A stretch of 64,000 nucleotides of DNA from Clostridium grantii DSM 8605 (GTDB lineage Bacteria; Bacillota; Clostridia; Clostridiales; Clostridiaceae). The notes under the pieces were generated by a model, which was given only the letters and a program-made list of their open reading frames with translations, was not told the DNA's origin and searched no databases. Of the stretch, positions 46,326 to 55,650 are shown piece by piece (position 1 is the stretch's first letter; each line of letters starts with the position of its first letter). The stretch is taken from NCBI RefSeq assembly GCF_900129965.1, contig NZ_FQXM01000013.1, forward strand, positions 19,555-83,554. Direction: 5' to 3'. A program made the position numbers and the translations under genes.

Positions 46326-46859
46326 ATGGATTATGATTATTTTCCATATACTTTATTAAATCAGTACAAATTAATTCATAAAAATAAAAAGGAAAAAATT
46401 TATCTTATGCCCGACAATAAAGTTCTTAAACTTTGTAAAAATATAAAAGATTGTAGAAGAGAATATTTAGTTTTACGATATGGTAACTTATATGATGTAT
46501 TTCCTAATGCCTATGAATATAGAAACGGTTATATTATTAGGGACTACGTGGAAGGATTATGTTTGATTGAATATTTGAAAAAAAATTCCTTTGATAAAGA
46601 ATTAGCTTTAGCCTTAATATCCTTATATGATGATTTATCCAAGCTTAAATTTAAACGCCTAGATACAGGCGTTTCCCATATATTTGTTACCAACGAAAAA
46701 CAACTAAAATTAATAGGTTTAAAAAATAGCTGTTGGAAGGAAGAACGTTATCCATCTCATTTGATTAGTGGGTTAAGAAGGTTAAAAGTTTCAAAAGAGT
46801 TTTTTAAAATTCTTAACGAAGAAAGACCTGAGTTATATAAAGAATGGAAAAAAAGCTGA
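46326..46859 (+). CDS. Small kinase-like-fold protein of unknown function
   Basis: The 177-residue protein resembles the lobe of a protein-kinase-like fold reduced to its core: KIYLMPDNKVLKLCKNIKDCRREYLVLRYG (a Lys and a Glu as in the kinase N-lobe), YIIRDYVEGLCLIEYLKKNSF as hinge, and LDTGVSHIFVTNEKQLKLIGLKN in place of the catalytic loop. The HRD and DFG motifs are not intact, so activity is doubtful. Similar short proteins are present in clostridia. No ribosome binding site is strong; GAGGCCTGATT is near ATG 46326. Confidence 0.6.
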   Translation: MDYDYFPYTLLNQYKLIHKNKKEKIYLMPDNKVLKLCKNIKDCRREYLVLRYGNLYDVFPNAYEYRNGYIIRDYVEGLCLIEYLKKNSFDKELALALISLYDDLSKLKFKRLDTGVSHIFVTNEKQLKLIGLKNSCWKEERYPSHLISGLRRLKVSKEFFKILNEERPELYKEWKKS

Positions 46860-46905
46860 TACATTCCTCACAATTTTTTGTATTGTACAAGTATATATCA
46901 GCTTA
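46848..46905. terminator. Hairpin between convergent genes
   Basis: AAGCTGATA and TATCAGCTT pair over a 30-base loop. The minus strand is followed by a T run, so it ends the DUF3810 gene; it also overlaps the end of the kinase-like gene. Confidence 0.6.
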
Positions 46906-46906
46906 A

Positions 46907-47998
46907 TTATTTACGTTTTAAAGCCAGTAGCAAGTCCACCATATTACCATAGCTTTTAACCCCTGCTTCTTGCCTATTAGATTTTAAGTAGGAATCATTG
47001 ACCTTTGTAAAAACTTCTTCTGTTTTCCCTTCATATTGTTGCCAAAATTCACTTAAATATTGTAAATCTCTAAGTACCCCCTCAGAATAACCAAGTCGCA
47101 ATTCTTTATACTTTTCATAATCTGCGTTTCTTAAGGCATTCATAGAATTAATAAGGGCTAGTAAAGAACCTGAATATTTAAATCTATCATCTGGGTGACT
47201 TGTACAAGCTAAATAAGCCACAAAATTTGCTTCATCTTCTCTTGCAATTCCTCTTTGATGAGCCATTTCATGAATTACTGTAGCAGGAAGCATAAAATCA
47301 GTAGTAGCCACATTCACATTAGCTTCTCCCGTAAAAGGAAAATAAACTCCCGTTATGCCTGTATAGCACATTTTTTCTGAAAGCAATACATTTTTAGGTT
47401 TTCCATATTTTCCACTTAAAGTTGGATATTCCTTTGAAAGATTTTCATAAGCTAAAGGTGCTTGCTGAAAAATACCTTTATATCCTTCCTGAAATTCCAT
47501 AACCCCTGCTTCATTTTCATAAACTTTTTCTCTTAAATCATTGGTATCAATTATTAATGAATGGCATAATTCATACAATTCATCTACAGAGGAAGGTCTA
47601 ACCTTTAAAGATGCGGTTTCTCCAAAAGTAGTTCTATCATAATTAAATCCCCATAAAAACAAGAATAAAAAATATATAATAGAAACTATACATAACATGT
47701 TCACCAAGAAATCTTTCAAACATTCTATTGAATTTTTTATATCCTTAATACTTGAATAAAAAAGTTTTCCAATCATTAATAGAATTAATATAACAAAGAA
47801 ATAAACAAGAATTTCACCCAAAGAAAAACTAAAAATTCCTGTTACTAAACTCAATAATTGCCTTGTTGGTTTATTAATGCCATTGGAATAATATTTTTCT
47901 ACGAAACTAGTATTTCTAGAAAAAACAAAATTAAGTAAAACACTTAATGGTAAAATCATAATTATATAAATTTTCTTTCCCATTAAAATCACACTCAC
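46907..47998 (-). CDS. DUF3810 membrane metalloprotease-like protein
   Basis: About 360 residues: three membrane helices in the first 130 residues, then an extracytoplasmic domain with the zincin-like motif VIHEMAHQRGIAREDEANF, in which two His and a downstream Glu would bind zinc. DUF3810 is the family name; the substrate is unknown. Starts at GTG 47998 and ATG 47983 are both in frame, neither with a strong ribosome binding site; I keep the longer one as a limit. It follows the carboxypeptidase-regulatory-like gene array on the same strand. Confidence 0.8.
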   Translation of the reverse strand: MSVILMGKKIYIIMILPLSVLLNFVFSRNTSFVEKYYSNGINKPTRQLLSLVTGIFSFSLGEILVYFFVILILLMIGKLFYSSIKDIKNSIECLKDFLVNMLCIVSIIYFLFLFLWGFNYDRTTFGETASLKVRPSSVDELYELCHSLIIDTNDLREKVYENEAGVMEFQEGYKGIFQQAPLAYENLSKEYPTLSGKYGKPKNVLLSEKMCYTGITGVYFPFTGEANVNVATTDFMLPATVIHEMAHQRGIAREDEANFVAYLACTSHPDDRFKYSGSLLALINSMNALRNADYEKYKELRLGYSEGVLRDLQYLSEFWQQYEGKTEEVFTKVNDSYLKSNRQEAGVKSYGNMVDLLLALKRK

Positions 47999-48043
47999 TT
48001 TAATAGATTAGTTTGACCTTCTTTACTTATTTAAATTCTACCA

Positions 48044-48883
48044 CTATTTTAAAGCTTTAACCACATAATTACCTTTACTTAAATCCTTAAATTTATATTT
48101 CCCATTATTATTACATCTAGTACAGGCAACCGCTTTTAACTTTCCATTTTTGTTTTTTCTAAACAATACTACATGAGCAAAAGGCACTGCTATGCCATTT
48201 GTATTTTTTATACATCCTTCAATAATTGTGTTATTTGTTTTTCTCATGAGCTTAATATTCAAATTATATATCTCTTCTTGTACAGCAATATTTATTAATT
48301 TATTATATTGATTAAATCTAGCATCATTAATTAATATAATTTTATCTCCTTTGATAACTTTGTAAAAAACAAATTGTCCCCATTGATTAGTAGCGGTGGT
48401 ATTAATAAAAAGTTTTCTTTTTTTGCTATCAAAAAATATCATGTACACAAAAATATTTCCCACAGGCTCACTTCCATTATTAGTTATATGACCAGAAATA
48501 ATAGAAGTATTGCAATTACATTTTTTAGTCAATGAAATATTAATATTATAGTTTTCGCACACCACTTTCATCCATCTACTAATAAATTTTCTATACTCTG
48601 ATTTTTCCACTATAATCATTATCCTTGAGTTTAATTTCACCCCAATAAAAGTATAAAAACCTTTCTCATTGCTATAAACGCATCCTAAAATATGGTTGTC
48701 TTCATCTATAAAAGAAACTAAAGCTTTCTCCACTGGTTTTCCATTACTTTGCAAAACAAATCCAGATATCAAAGCATTGTTAAAATATTCATTCTCTTCT
48801 AAAGTCAAATTTAAGCTTATGTCTTGATAGTCCTTTTCTATACTTCCTTCATTGGATTGAGCTAATTGATATCTGTACACCAT
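48044..48883 (-). CDS. Carboxypeptidase-regulatory-like repeat protein, diverged paralog
   Basis: The 279-residue protein has three beta-sandwich repeats of the CarboxypepD_reg/CnaB-like type (about residues 35-115, 125-205, 215-279). Each has the pattern GxI-x-xGxPVexAxVxLxD with a closing GxYxF. The N-terminus (YQLAQSNEGSIEKDYQDISLNLTLEE) is related to the first 30 residues of the two genes upstream but lacks their KLGQS motif. No signal peptide or membrane part is present. It is the last of three tandem paralogs on the same strand. Confidence 0.8.
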   Translation of the reverse strand: MVYRYQLAQSNEGSIEKDYQDISLNLTLEENEYFNNALISGFVLQSNGKPVEKALVSFIDEDNHILGCVYSNEKGFYTFIGVKLNSRIMIIVEKSEYRKFISRWMKVVCENYNINISLTKKCNCNTSIISGHITNNGSEPVGNIFVYMIFFDSKKRKLFINTTATNQWGQFVFYKVIKGDKIILINDARFNQYNKLINIAVQEEIYNLNIKLMRKTNNTIIEGCIKNTNGIAVPFAHVVLFRKNKNGKLKAVACTRCNNNGKYKFKDLSKGNYVVKALK

Positions 48884-48960
48884 GTCTCACCACACTTACT
48901 ATTATATTTAATTAGTTAAAAGCTTTCGTGTCAACGAAAGCTCTCCACAATTATTCACTA

Positions 48961-49833
48961 TTAAGCTGTCAATTTATTAGCTTTAATTTTATAACTACCT
49001 TGAGGTATTTGTTCAAATAAATATAAGCCCTCATCATTAGTTACAGTTTTCTTAATAGCTGTTAATATCTCTTTTCCTTCACTATCTTTTTCAACTTTGA
49101 AAAGAACCACAAATGCACTTTCCACTGGATTACCATCTTTATCACTAATTATTCCATTGATTGTTCCAAGTTTGCTAACTGGATCATCTGCCATAACCAA
49201 ATCAATATGGAAAACTTCATTTTCTTTATCCACATTAAAATTTGATGAAGTAGATTTATAGCCTAAAAGAGAACTTTCTACAGTATATTCTCCAATAGGA
49301 ATATCTAAAAATACATATTGTCCAAATTTATTTGAAGTTGTTGTTTTCACTAATGTTGGTGTTGAACCGCTACTATCATATAAATTAACTGTAGCTTTTT
49401 CTAATTTATTATCATCCTTATCTAAAATATCACCAGCTAAGAAACTATTAGTTGAAGTGATTTCTGTTATAACAAAATTCCTTTCTATTTCCTGAGAAGT
49501 TTGCATAATAAAAGTTGTACCTTGTTTTATTTCATATCCATCTTTAGCCGCTAAAATAGAGTATTGAGTATCTGCTTTTACATTTTCAATAACATATTGA
49601 CCAAGTTCATTAGTTACAGTATGGTATTTAGGCACATAATTAGCATCAGTTATTTTAACAGTAACTCCTTGTACTGGGTCATCACTAGTATCTTTAATTT
49701 CCCCATAAACCTTGCCTACATTAGATAGTATATTATCATCTAAATTTAAATCTATTCTAATTTCTTCGCCTTTTTCTATTATATCCTTTTGTATTGATTG
49801 TCCTAATTTATAAATATCTTTTACTTCTGCCAT
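48961..49833 (-). CDS. Carboxypeptidase-regulatory-like repeat protein, paralog 2
   Basis: The 290-residue protein starts with DIYKLGQSIQKDIIEKGEEIRIDLNL, shared with the next gene upstream. It then has three repeats (about 38-120, 130-210, 220-290) with patterns such as VYGEIKDTSDDPVQGVTVKI and GQYVIENV. The fold is a beta sandwich used for binding or spacing. There is no signal peptide, so secretion would need an unusual route, or the protein acts inside the cell or on the spore. GGGAG precedes ATG 49833, and the upstream gene ends 17 bases earlier. Confidence 0.82.
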   Translation of the reverse strand: MAEVKDIYKLGQSIQKDIIEKGEEIRIDLNLDDNILSNVGKVYGEIKDTSDDPVQGVTVKITDANYVPKYHTVTNELGQYVIENVKADTQYSILAAKDGYEIKQGTTFIMQTSQEIERNFVITEITSTNSFLAGDILDKDDNKLEKATVNLYDSSGSTPTLVKTTTSNKFGQYVFLDIPIGEYTVESSLLGYKSTSSNFNVDKENEVFHIDLVMADDPVSKLGTINGIISDKDGNPVESAFVVLFKVEKDSEGKEILTAIKKTVTNDEGLYLFEQIPQGSYKIKANKLTA

Positions 49834-49850
49834 GATATCACGCTCCCTTC

Positions 49851-50708
49851 TTAAGCTTCTTTATTAGATTTTATTATATATTTTCCTTTTGGCACTTCTC
49901 CAAAAAGATATACTCCACTATCTGAAGTTTTCGTATATTTTATTGGCGTATAAATAGGGTTTGTATCGGTACCAGAAACTTTATATAATATTACGCCCGC
50001 ACCTGCTACAGTTGCCCCATTACTATCTGTAATTATGCCATTTACAGTACCCAAAGATTCTACAGGAGAAGTAGGTACTACTTCTTCAAGATTTACAATA
50101 GTAGAATCTTTAGAAATTTTCACTTCAATATTGGTAGTCACATACCCTTGTTTAACTGTTCTTACTATATAATCCCCTTGCTCCACATTAGTAAAAATAA
50201 ATTGACCATATTCATTAGTCAATGTAGTTTCCTTAGGTATTTCTACCGCTGACTCCATTTTGATCAATGTTGCCGTTAAATCTTCAATGGGGTTTCCTTC
50301 CTCATCTTTAACGTGAGCTGTAATAGTTGAATAAGCCGCCGCGGGGTCAACCTCTAATGTAGAGTTTTTAACAATAATTTGGCCTTTTGCAATGGTGAAA
50401 TTTGTTTCTTCTTTTAGCAAATATCCATCTTTAATTGCATAAAAATGATAAGAAGATCCTGGTGCTATTTCTGAAATAGTATAAGTTCCATCTGCTTTAC
50501 TTACATCATGGTATAAAGGATTGTGTTCACTATCCATGATTTTAATCAAAACACCCTCTATTGGACCTTCTGCATCACTAATTGTACCTTTTACCGTCCC
50601 AGTTTCTAACTGAGGATTTTCTTCTAATTGAACATCTAATTTTATTTCTTCTCCAACACTTTTTATATCTCCTGGAACTGATTGTCCTAGTTTGTATAGA
50701 TCACTCAC
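49851..50708 (-). CDS. Carboxypeptidase-regulatory-like repeat protein, paralog 1
   Basis: The 285-residue protein begins MSDLYKLGQSVPGDIKSVGEEIKLDVQL and has three repeats of the same type as its two downstream neighbours (TGTVKGTISDAEGPIEGVLIKIMD, GQFIFTNVEQGDYIV, GVYLFGEVPKGKY). It is the first gene of the array; AGGAGG lies nine bases before ATG 50708. The three share an N-terminal tag of about 30 residues, so that tag may be a localisation or assembly signal. No known function. Confidence 0.82.
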   Translation of the reverse strand: MSDLYKLGQSVPGDIKSVGEEIKLDVQLEENPQLETGTVKGTISDAEGPIEGVLIKIMDSEHNPLYHDVSKADGTYTISEIAPGSSYHFYAIKDGYLLKEETNFTIAKGQIIVKNSTLEVDPAAAYSTITAHVKDEEGNPIEDLTATLIKMESAVEIPKETTLTNEYGQFIFTNVEQGDYIVRTVKQGYVTTNIEVKISKDSTIVNLEEVVPTSPVESLGTVNGIITDSNGATVAGAGVILYKVSGTDTNPIYTPIKYTKTSDSGVYLFGEVPKGKYIIKSNKEA

Positions 50709-50873
50709 TTAAATTCCTCCTATTTAGTTACTTTTTAATAATTGTTTAAAAATAAAAGCCAATTGAAGTTATTATATTTAATCTATATTTTTTAGATTAA
50801 ATATAACTCCTTATAATATAAATATGGAAAATAAATTTTTAAGTTACTAAAAGTTAAGTGGCTCTAAAAGTCA

Positions 50874-50960
50874 GGGGACAGTTCTCAATTTTCCATAAAA
50901 TATGGAAATTTGAGAACCGTCCCCTTTAGTTAAAATTTAAAAACTTGTGAACCGTCCCTA
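50874..50960. repeat. REP-like inverted repeat with GGGGACGG ends
   Basis: GGGGACAGTTCTCAA and TTGAGAACCGTCCCC are inverted ends of a 51-bp hairpin (50874-50924) whose centre is CCATA/TATGG. A further half copy, GTGAACCGTCCCTA, follows at 50947-50960 and provides the stop codon of the next gene. Short hairpins with these ends are dispersed in many Firmicute genomes. Confidence 0.75.
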
Positions 50961-51392
50961 TAATATCAATTTCATTCCTAAAAATAATAAAACCATACCT
51001 GCCACCTGAGAAATTGTTATAGGCGTTTTGGTAACTCCAAACAAACCAAATTGATTAATAATAGCCCCAACAATCAATTGAATAGATACAATAAAAGAGT
51101 AGGTCACCGTGGCTCCAAGAATAGGAATTATTTTTACTGAAATAAAAACCATAGATACACCAAGAACCCCGCCAATCCAATATATTGGGGAAATGCTTGT
51201 GGCTTTTGAAACCTCTTTTATATTTCCAGTAAATAAAACAATTGTCAATATTATTATAAAACTCACGCTTATACTTACCAGTGTGGCATTTTTAGAATTT
51301 ACAATTTTGCCTAAACCTGCATTAATCGGGGGTTGTAGTCCCGCAAAAACACCACAAACAATCGCAAAAAAAATCGCAAGACTTTTGTCCAT
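50958..51392 (-). CDS. DMT superfamily YdcZ/DUF606-type membrane protein
   Basis: The 144-residue protein has five membrane helices and the DUF606 pattern (GLQPPINAGLGKIV at the N-terminus; WIGGVLGVSMVFISVKIIPILGA; FGVTKTPITISQVAGMVLLFLGMKL at the end). Such half-size EamA/DMT proteins work as dimers. I start it at ATG 51392 (GGAGG nine bases upstream); the longer frame would read through that site. The stop codon TAG lies inside a REP-like element. It may be an exporter of a metabolite of the neighbouring SnoaL cluster, but this is a guess. Confidence 0.85.
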   Translation of the reverse strand: MDKSLAIFFAIVCGVFAGLQPPINAGLGKIVNSKNATLVSISVSFIIILTIVLFTGNIKEVSKATSISPIYWIGGVLGVSMVFISVKIIPILGATVTYSFIVSIQLIVGAIINQFGLFGVTKTPITISQVAGMVLLFLGMKLIL

Positions 51393-51445
51393 ACAAAATA
51401 TACCTCCAAAACTCAAATATACTATAAAACATTTTAACGTTAACT

Positions 51446-52543
51446 TTAATCTTCAATTCCCATATATATTTGACGAAGTACATCTAAGGCATCAAAAGTC
51501 ATCCATTCTTCTTTTATCTTATCCTCAGTAATTGTATAATGATTTATGCCCATAAATTCTACTTTTTGCCCTGAAGGCTTTCCAAAGAAACCTATACCCT
51601 CATGGATACCTTTTATTCTCCATCTTGCTGCCACATCCCAAGTATTTTTTTCTTCTCTTTCATTACAAGACACTCTGTCCACCACAACTGCGGCATTAGG
51701 AAAAGCTGCGAATAAACTTATTAGCATCCCTTGAATATCATCATGTCCATTTAACTCTTTATTACATATAAAGTGTGTAACTGCATTCTCATGATAATAT
51801 TTTTTCACTTCATTTATATATTTGCGTCCCCAAACATTACTAATCATTTCAATAATCATTTCCCCAACGCCTGAATCTTTAGCTTTGTATATGTCCGGGA
51901 AAAATTGTCCTTCCATGGATTCTGGAATTCCAAAATCCTTTTGTAATGATAAAGGATTATTTTTAGTGGCCAAAGCCATTTTTTTAGCTAATTCATGTAC
52001 ATTAATGCCAAGTTGCTCCACAATCCATAAATTATCTCTTACAAGCCATTCTTCAAATATTCTATTTTCATAAACAGCGCAATCAACTACTGTTCTATAA
52101 CTTATATTTTTTCCTGTAGCTGGTCCAAAACTACTATCTCCCAAATTTGTTGCAGTGGAAAAAATTCTATGAGAAGAAAGTAAAGCTCCCCCATAGTGTT
52201 CTGCCCAAACTACATTTTGCCCAATAAGCTTTCTATCAGGAAATGCATGTAAAGTTTCCAAGGTTCCTTTTATAACTCCTTGTATTCCCGCTAAAGTTTG
52301 GGAACTAAGATGTAATTGAACATCATTTGAGTAAGTATCATAAATAACTCCTATGCCTTTTTCCTCCCATATTTCATGAGTAATTTTCAAAATATAATCC
52401 ACAAAATCCTTATATTTAGGATCAAAGCCTATTAATTCCTGTTTATTCTTACTGGGTAAATTAGCATAATCATTGTAATCTCTCCAAATAGCTGAATTAA
52501 CCAAACTATTATCCCCATAAAAAACTTTATTTGTTTCATTCAT
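51446..52543 (-). CDS. Double SnoaL-like (NTF2-fold) protein
   Basis: About 365 residues in two NTF2/SnoaL-like halves (about residues 40-190 and 215-365). Strand patterns such as DVQLHLSSQTLAGIQGVIKGTLETLHAFPDRKL and WDVAARWRIKGIHEGIGFFGKPSGQKVEFMGINHY fit the ester-cyclase-like family. Such folds catalyse aldol-type cyclisation, isomerisation or hydration of small molecules. It is a neighbour of a second protein of this type and of an SSS transporter. The start is ambiguous between GTG 52552 and ATG 52543; I chose ATG. The ligand is unknown. Confidence 0.7.
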   Translation of the reverse strand: MNETNKVFYGDNSLVNSAIWRDYNDYANLPSKNKQELIGFDPKYKDFVDYILKITHEIWEEKGIGVIYDTYSNDVQLHLSSQTLAGIQGVIKGTLETLHAFPDRKLIGQNVVWAEHYGGALLSSHRIFSTATNLGDSSFGPATGKNISYRTVVDCAVYENRIFEEWLVRDNLWIVEQLGINVHELAKKMALATKNNPLSLQKDFGIPESMEGQFFPDIYKAKDSGVGEMIIEMISNVWGRKYINEVKKYYHENAVTHFICNKELNGHDDIQGMLISLFAAFPNAAVVVDRVSCNEREEKNTWDVAARWRIKGIHEGIGFFGKPSGQKVEFMGINHYTITEDKIKEEWMTFDALDVLRQIYMGIED

Positions 52544-52601
52544 AAAACTCACATTTCCTTTCTTCTTTAATAATCTGTATTATTTATTAATTATAAGAAA
52601 T

Positions 52602-53615
52602 TTATAAGCTAGGGTTTAGAATTTCTTGAGTACGCTGAAAAATATCCAATCCCTGTTGTTTTAACCAATAAGGCAAATCAATAAGCACCCAATTTTCTGA
52701 AAGCTTATCATCTTCACGACAATAAACATCCACCACCTGCATATCAGCACTAATATTTCCTCCTGGCAATCCTAGAAAACCACCTATAGCTGTGTTAGAT
52801 AAATTGGGCCATCCAAAGAAACAAGCAAAATTCCCCTCAGCAAAACGACAAATATGTCCATTAAACTTTTTATCCTTTAAATTATTTCTAAAAGGTAATT
52901 GATGCTGCTTTTGATATCTTGGAATGGTATAACTTGCCCCTATACCCCCTGGACCATACCAAATCATATTCTTACTCCATGATTTTTCTAATACTTCTGG
53001 AGGACATCCCATAGCCCCACTATCATTAAGCTGGGACAAATCATCCACCATTTTATTAACAAGCTTCAAAGTATCTATTCCCTCTTTTTCTGGCGCATCT
53101 TGAAAAAGAAGTCCATCATGATTTCTTGGTCCTGGATAAACAAAGAATGATCCTGTTGAAGGAGGAAGAGGATTTATTCCCGCTTGTAACATAAAACCAA
53201 TAATATCTATAAATAAACCCGTTTGAGTTATTTTCCCATTTTCTATACAATTAAATTCAGCATATCTTAAATTTATTATTTTCTCAGTAGGTCTTATTCC
53301 CATCCATTCAGCATCGAAAAGACCCATAAAGTGCCCCATACTCATTACCCATTGTTCTCCGCTAATTTCATTTGTTCCACCAATAAATATATCCTGACGC
53401 CTCTGCATATATTTCAAAGAAGTCATAAGTGGAACCCAAAATTTTTCTGCCACGTCTTCAATACTATTTTGTTCACGGAAAGGATAAACCCCTCTCCATA
53501 AGTAATTTTCGCTGGTATATTTTTTTAGCACCTTTAAAATATCTTCTGGTTTTGAATTCTCCAAATCCTGAAAATAACTTCTAACGATTTTTTTAGACTC
53601 TTGATATTTACTCAT
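52602..53615 (-). CDS. Second SnoaL-like (NTF2-fold) protein
   Basis: The 337-residue protein is another double NTF2-fold protein (YLWRGVYPFREQNSIEDVAEKFWVPL; MSMGHFMGLFDAEWMGIRPTEKIINLRYAEF; FFGWPNLSNTAIGGFLGLPGG; LSENWVLIDLPYWLKQQGLDIF). It is only distantly similar to its neighbour. It lies 50 bases upstream of that gene and 120 bases downstream of the SSS symporter on the same strand. GGAGG is close before ATG 53615. These enzymes probably act on the solute imported by the symporter. Confidence 0.7.
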   Translation of the reverse strand: MSKYQESKKIVRSYFQDLENSKPEDILKVLKKYTSENYLWRGVYPFREQNSIEDVAEKFWVPLMTSLKYMQRRQDIFIGGTNEISGEQWVMSMGHFMGLFDAEWMGIRPTEKIINLRYAEFNCIENGKITQTGLFIDIIGFMLQAGINPLPPSTGSFFVYPGPRNHDGLLFQDAPEKEGIDTLKLVNKMVDDLSQLNDSGAMGCPPEVLEKSWSKNMIWYGPGGIGASYTIPRYQKQHQLPFRNNLKDKKFNGHICRFAEGNFACFFGWPNLSNTAIGGFLGLPGGNISADMQVVDVYCREDDKLSENWVLIDLPYWLKQQGLDIFQRTQEILNPSL

Positions 53616-53663
53616 AATGTGGATTTCCTCCTATATTGAAATGAATACTTCTTAGACAATGCT

Positions 53664-53704
53664 TTAGGTTCACAAACCTATTTTTATAGTTTTGTGAACC
53701 TTAA
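53664..53704. repeat. Inverted repeat between symporter and SnoaL genes
   Basis: TTAGGTTCACAAA and TTTGTGAACCTTAA pair over a 14-base loop. No T run follows on the minus strand, so it looks like an RNA processing or stability stem and not a strong terminator. Confidence 0.6.
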
Positions 53705-53738
53705 TGTTATTGAACTAATTTATTATTAAACTAACTTA

Positions 53739-55343
53739 TTATTGAATTAAAGCTAATAATATATATTGTGAAACAAAGAATACTAAAGCAATGATTGCAT
53801 ATTTATCCATAGAGAATGGAAGTATAGAAACACCATCTTCTTCTGTTTTTCCTTCTGCGATGAGTTTTGCTCTCATACCTTGAGCAGTATATTGTTTAAT
53901 ATCTTCTGTTTTCTTAGTAGCAGGAAATATCATACTTGCAATATACCCTATAGCAACTGATAAAGCCGCTCCTATAGCTGGATTCCACAACCAGCTTGTT
54001 CCTAAAGAAGTTGATATGAAAAATGTACCTATCATACCAAGGATAAATCCAGTTGCTACCCCTTTATCATTAGCTTTATTTGTGAACATTGCTAATAAGA
54101 AAGCACCACATGCAGGTCCTGAGAAATAAGAAATATATTTTCCAACAACATCAAGAACAGATTTAACTGTACCAGAGAATCCTATAATTACAAAGAATAT
54201 AATAATTACACCAAATACCGCTGAGATAGTCATTGTAAGTTTAAGTGAAGCTTCACTTTGCCCTTCTTTTCCTTTGAAAAAGTATTTCTCATATATATCT
54301 TTAATAAATACTGTTGTCAAAGAATTTAGTATGGAATCCACACTTGACATAGCTGCTGCAAAAGCACCTGCTATAACTAAACCTACCACCCCAACTGGCA
54401 TTTCTTCTAAAATAAATCCAATCATAACTTGGTTTGAAGATTCAAACTCTTTTCCACCATAGAATACCCAAAGTATTAAACCAACTGTTAACATTAAGAA
54501 ATACATAATATTCATAATAAAAGCACTTGATAAAAAGGATTTTTTAACTCCCTTCATTGATTTAGCTGTTAAAACTCTTTGCATTTGCGCTTGGTCAAAA
54601 GAGAAATATCTAACCCACATAACAGTACCACCAATTAATGATGCCCAGAAAGCATTTGTATTAGTCAAGCTAAATCCAAAATCTAAAGTATGGAATTTAC
54701 CTGCTGCTTTGGCTTGTCCAAGAGTTTCGAATAATCCCATATCTAATCTTTTTAATGCTATAAATATTGCTAAAAACATACCGCCCCAAACAATAACAGT
54801 TTGAATTACATCTGTCCAAATAACAGCTTTTATTCCTCCCGTTATTGTATATATAATAGCTGCAGTAACAATTAAAGGTACAATAACTGTTAATGACCAT
54901 CCTGTAATTGTTTGTAAAATAAGTGAAGGAATAAATACCATTGAACTTACTTGTATTAATGAATTAATAAAGAATTGTAATACTGTTAATATTCTAGTTA
55001 TAGGTCCTAAACGATACTCCATATATTGATATACAGAAGTAACTTTTAATTGATAAATTACAGGTGTACTAGCAAAGAATGCAAAGAATATTGCTAAAGG
55101 TACTGTAATATTTACCATAAAAGGTGCTAGTCCAGATCCATAAGCCCACCCCGGTCCTCCAATAAATGCATTAGCACTTATCATAGTTGCTGCTACTGAC
55201 AAGGCTATAGGCAACCAAGGCATTGATCTACCTGCTAAAAAATAGTCTTCTTGAGTTTCATTATCTTTCCCCATAAAATAACCAACTGCTAACATTCCTA
55301 AAATGTACACTAAAATTATAATACCATCAATTGTTGAAATCAT
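53739..55343 (-). CDS. Sodium:solute symporter (SSS family)
   Basis: The 534-residue protein has about 13 membrane helices and the SSS pattern: DYFLAGRSMPWLPIALSVAATMISANAFIGGPG, GGIKAVIWTDVIQTVIVWGGM, and AGAFAAAMSSVDSILNSLTTVFIKDIY with the sodium-site Ser/Asp region. The family imports sugars, carboxylates or vitamins with Na+. I start it at ATG 55343 (GGGGAG seven bases upstream); a longer start at 55376 would read through that site. A LacI operator palindrome lies 70 bases upstream. Confidence 0.9.
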   Translation of the reverse strand: MISTIDGIIILVYILGMLAVGYFMGKDNETQEDYFLAGRSMPWLPIALSVAATMISANAFIGGPGWAYGSGLAPFMVNITVPLAIFFAFFASTPVIYQLKVTSVYQYMEYRLGPITRILTVLQFFINSLIQVSSMVFIPSLILQTITGWSLTVIVPLIVTAAIIYTITGGIKAVIWTDVIQTVIVWGGMFLAIFIALKRLDMGLFETLGQAKAAGKFHTLDFGFSLTNTNAFWASLIGGTVMWVRYFSFDQAQMQRVLTAKSMKGVKKSFLSSAFIMNIMYFLMLTVGLILWVFYGGKEFESSNQVMIGFILEEMPVGVVGLVIAGAFAAAMSSVDSILNSLTTVFIKDIYEKYFFKGKEGQSEASLKLTMTISAVFGVIIIFFVIIGFSGTVKSVLDVVGKYISYFSGPACGAFLLAMFTNKANDKGVATGFILGMIGTFFISTSLGTSWLWNPAIGAALSVAIGYIASMIFPATKKTEDIKQYTAQGMRAKLIAEGKTEEDGVSILPFSMDKYAIIALVFFVSQYILLALIQ

Positions 55344-55413
55344 TTTTGCTCTCCCCTTTTTATTTAATAAATGCATAAACCTTGTAAAAACTTATGATAG
55401 CTTAAATAAAGAC

Positions 55414-55431
55414 AATGACACCGGTGTCATT
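55414..55431. promoter_or_regulatory. LacI-type operator palindrome
   Basis: AATGACACCGGTGTCATT is a perfect 18-bp palindrome with the central CG typical of LacI family operators. It lies 70 bases upstream of the symporter and 220 bases downstream of the LacI gene. The rest of 55432-55650 holds no gene. Confidence 0.8.
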
Positions 55432-55650
55432 TTTTAATAAAAAATTTTCATCGATTTCTTTCATAATGGCCCCAAAATCATTTTGTTACTGTTATATACT
55501 ATAATAACACCTTTTATTATCTTTTTCAATTTTTTTTATTAATTTATCAACAAAATTCCTATTTTATTGTTTTTTAAGAAATGTTCTATAGTTTTATTTA
55601 CTATTTTTTAAACTTACTATCTCAGGGATACACAAAGATAGTGAATCCCC

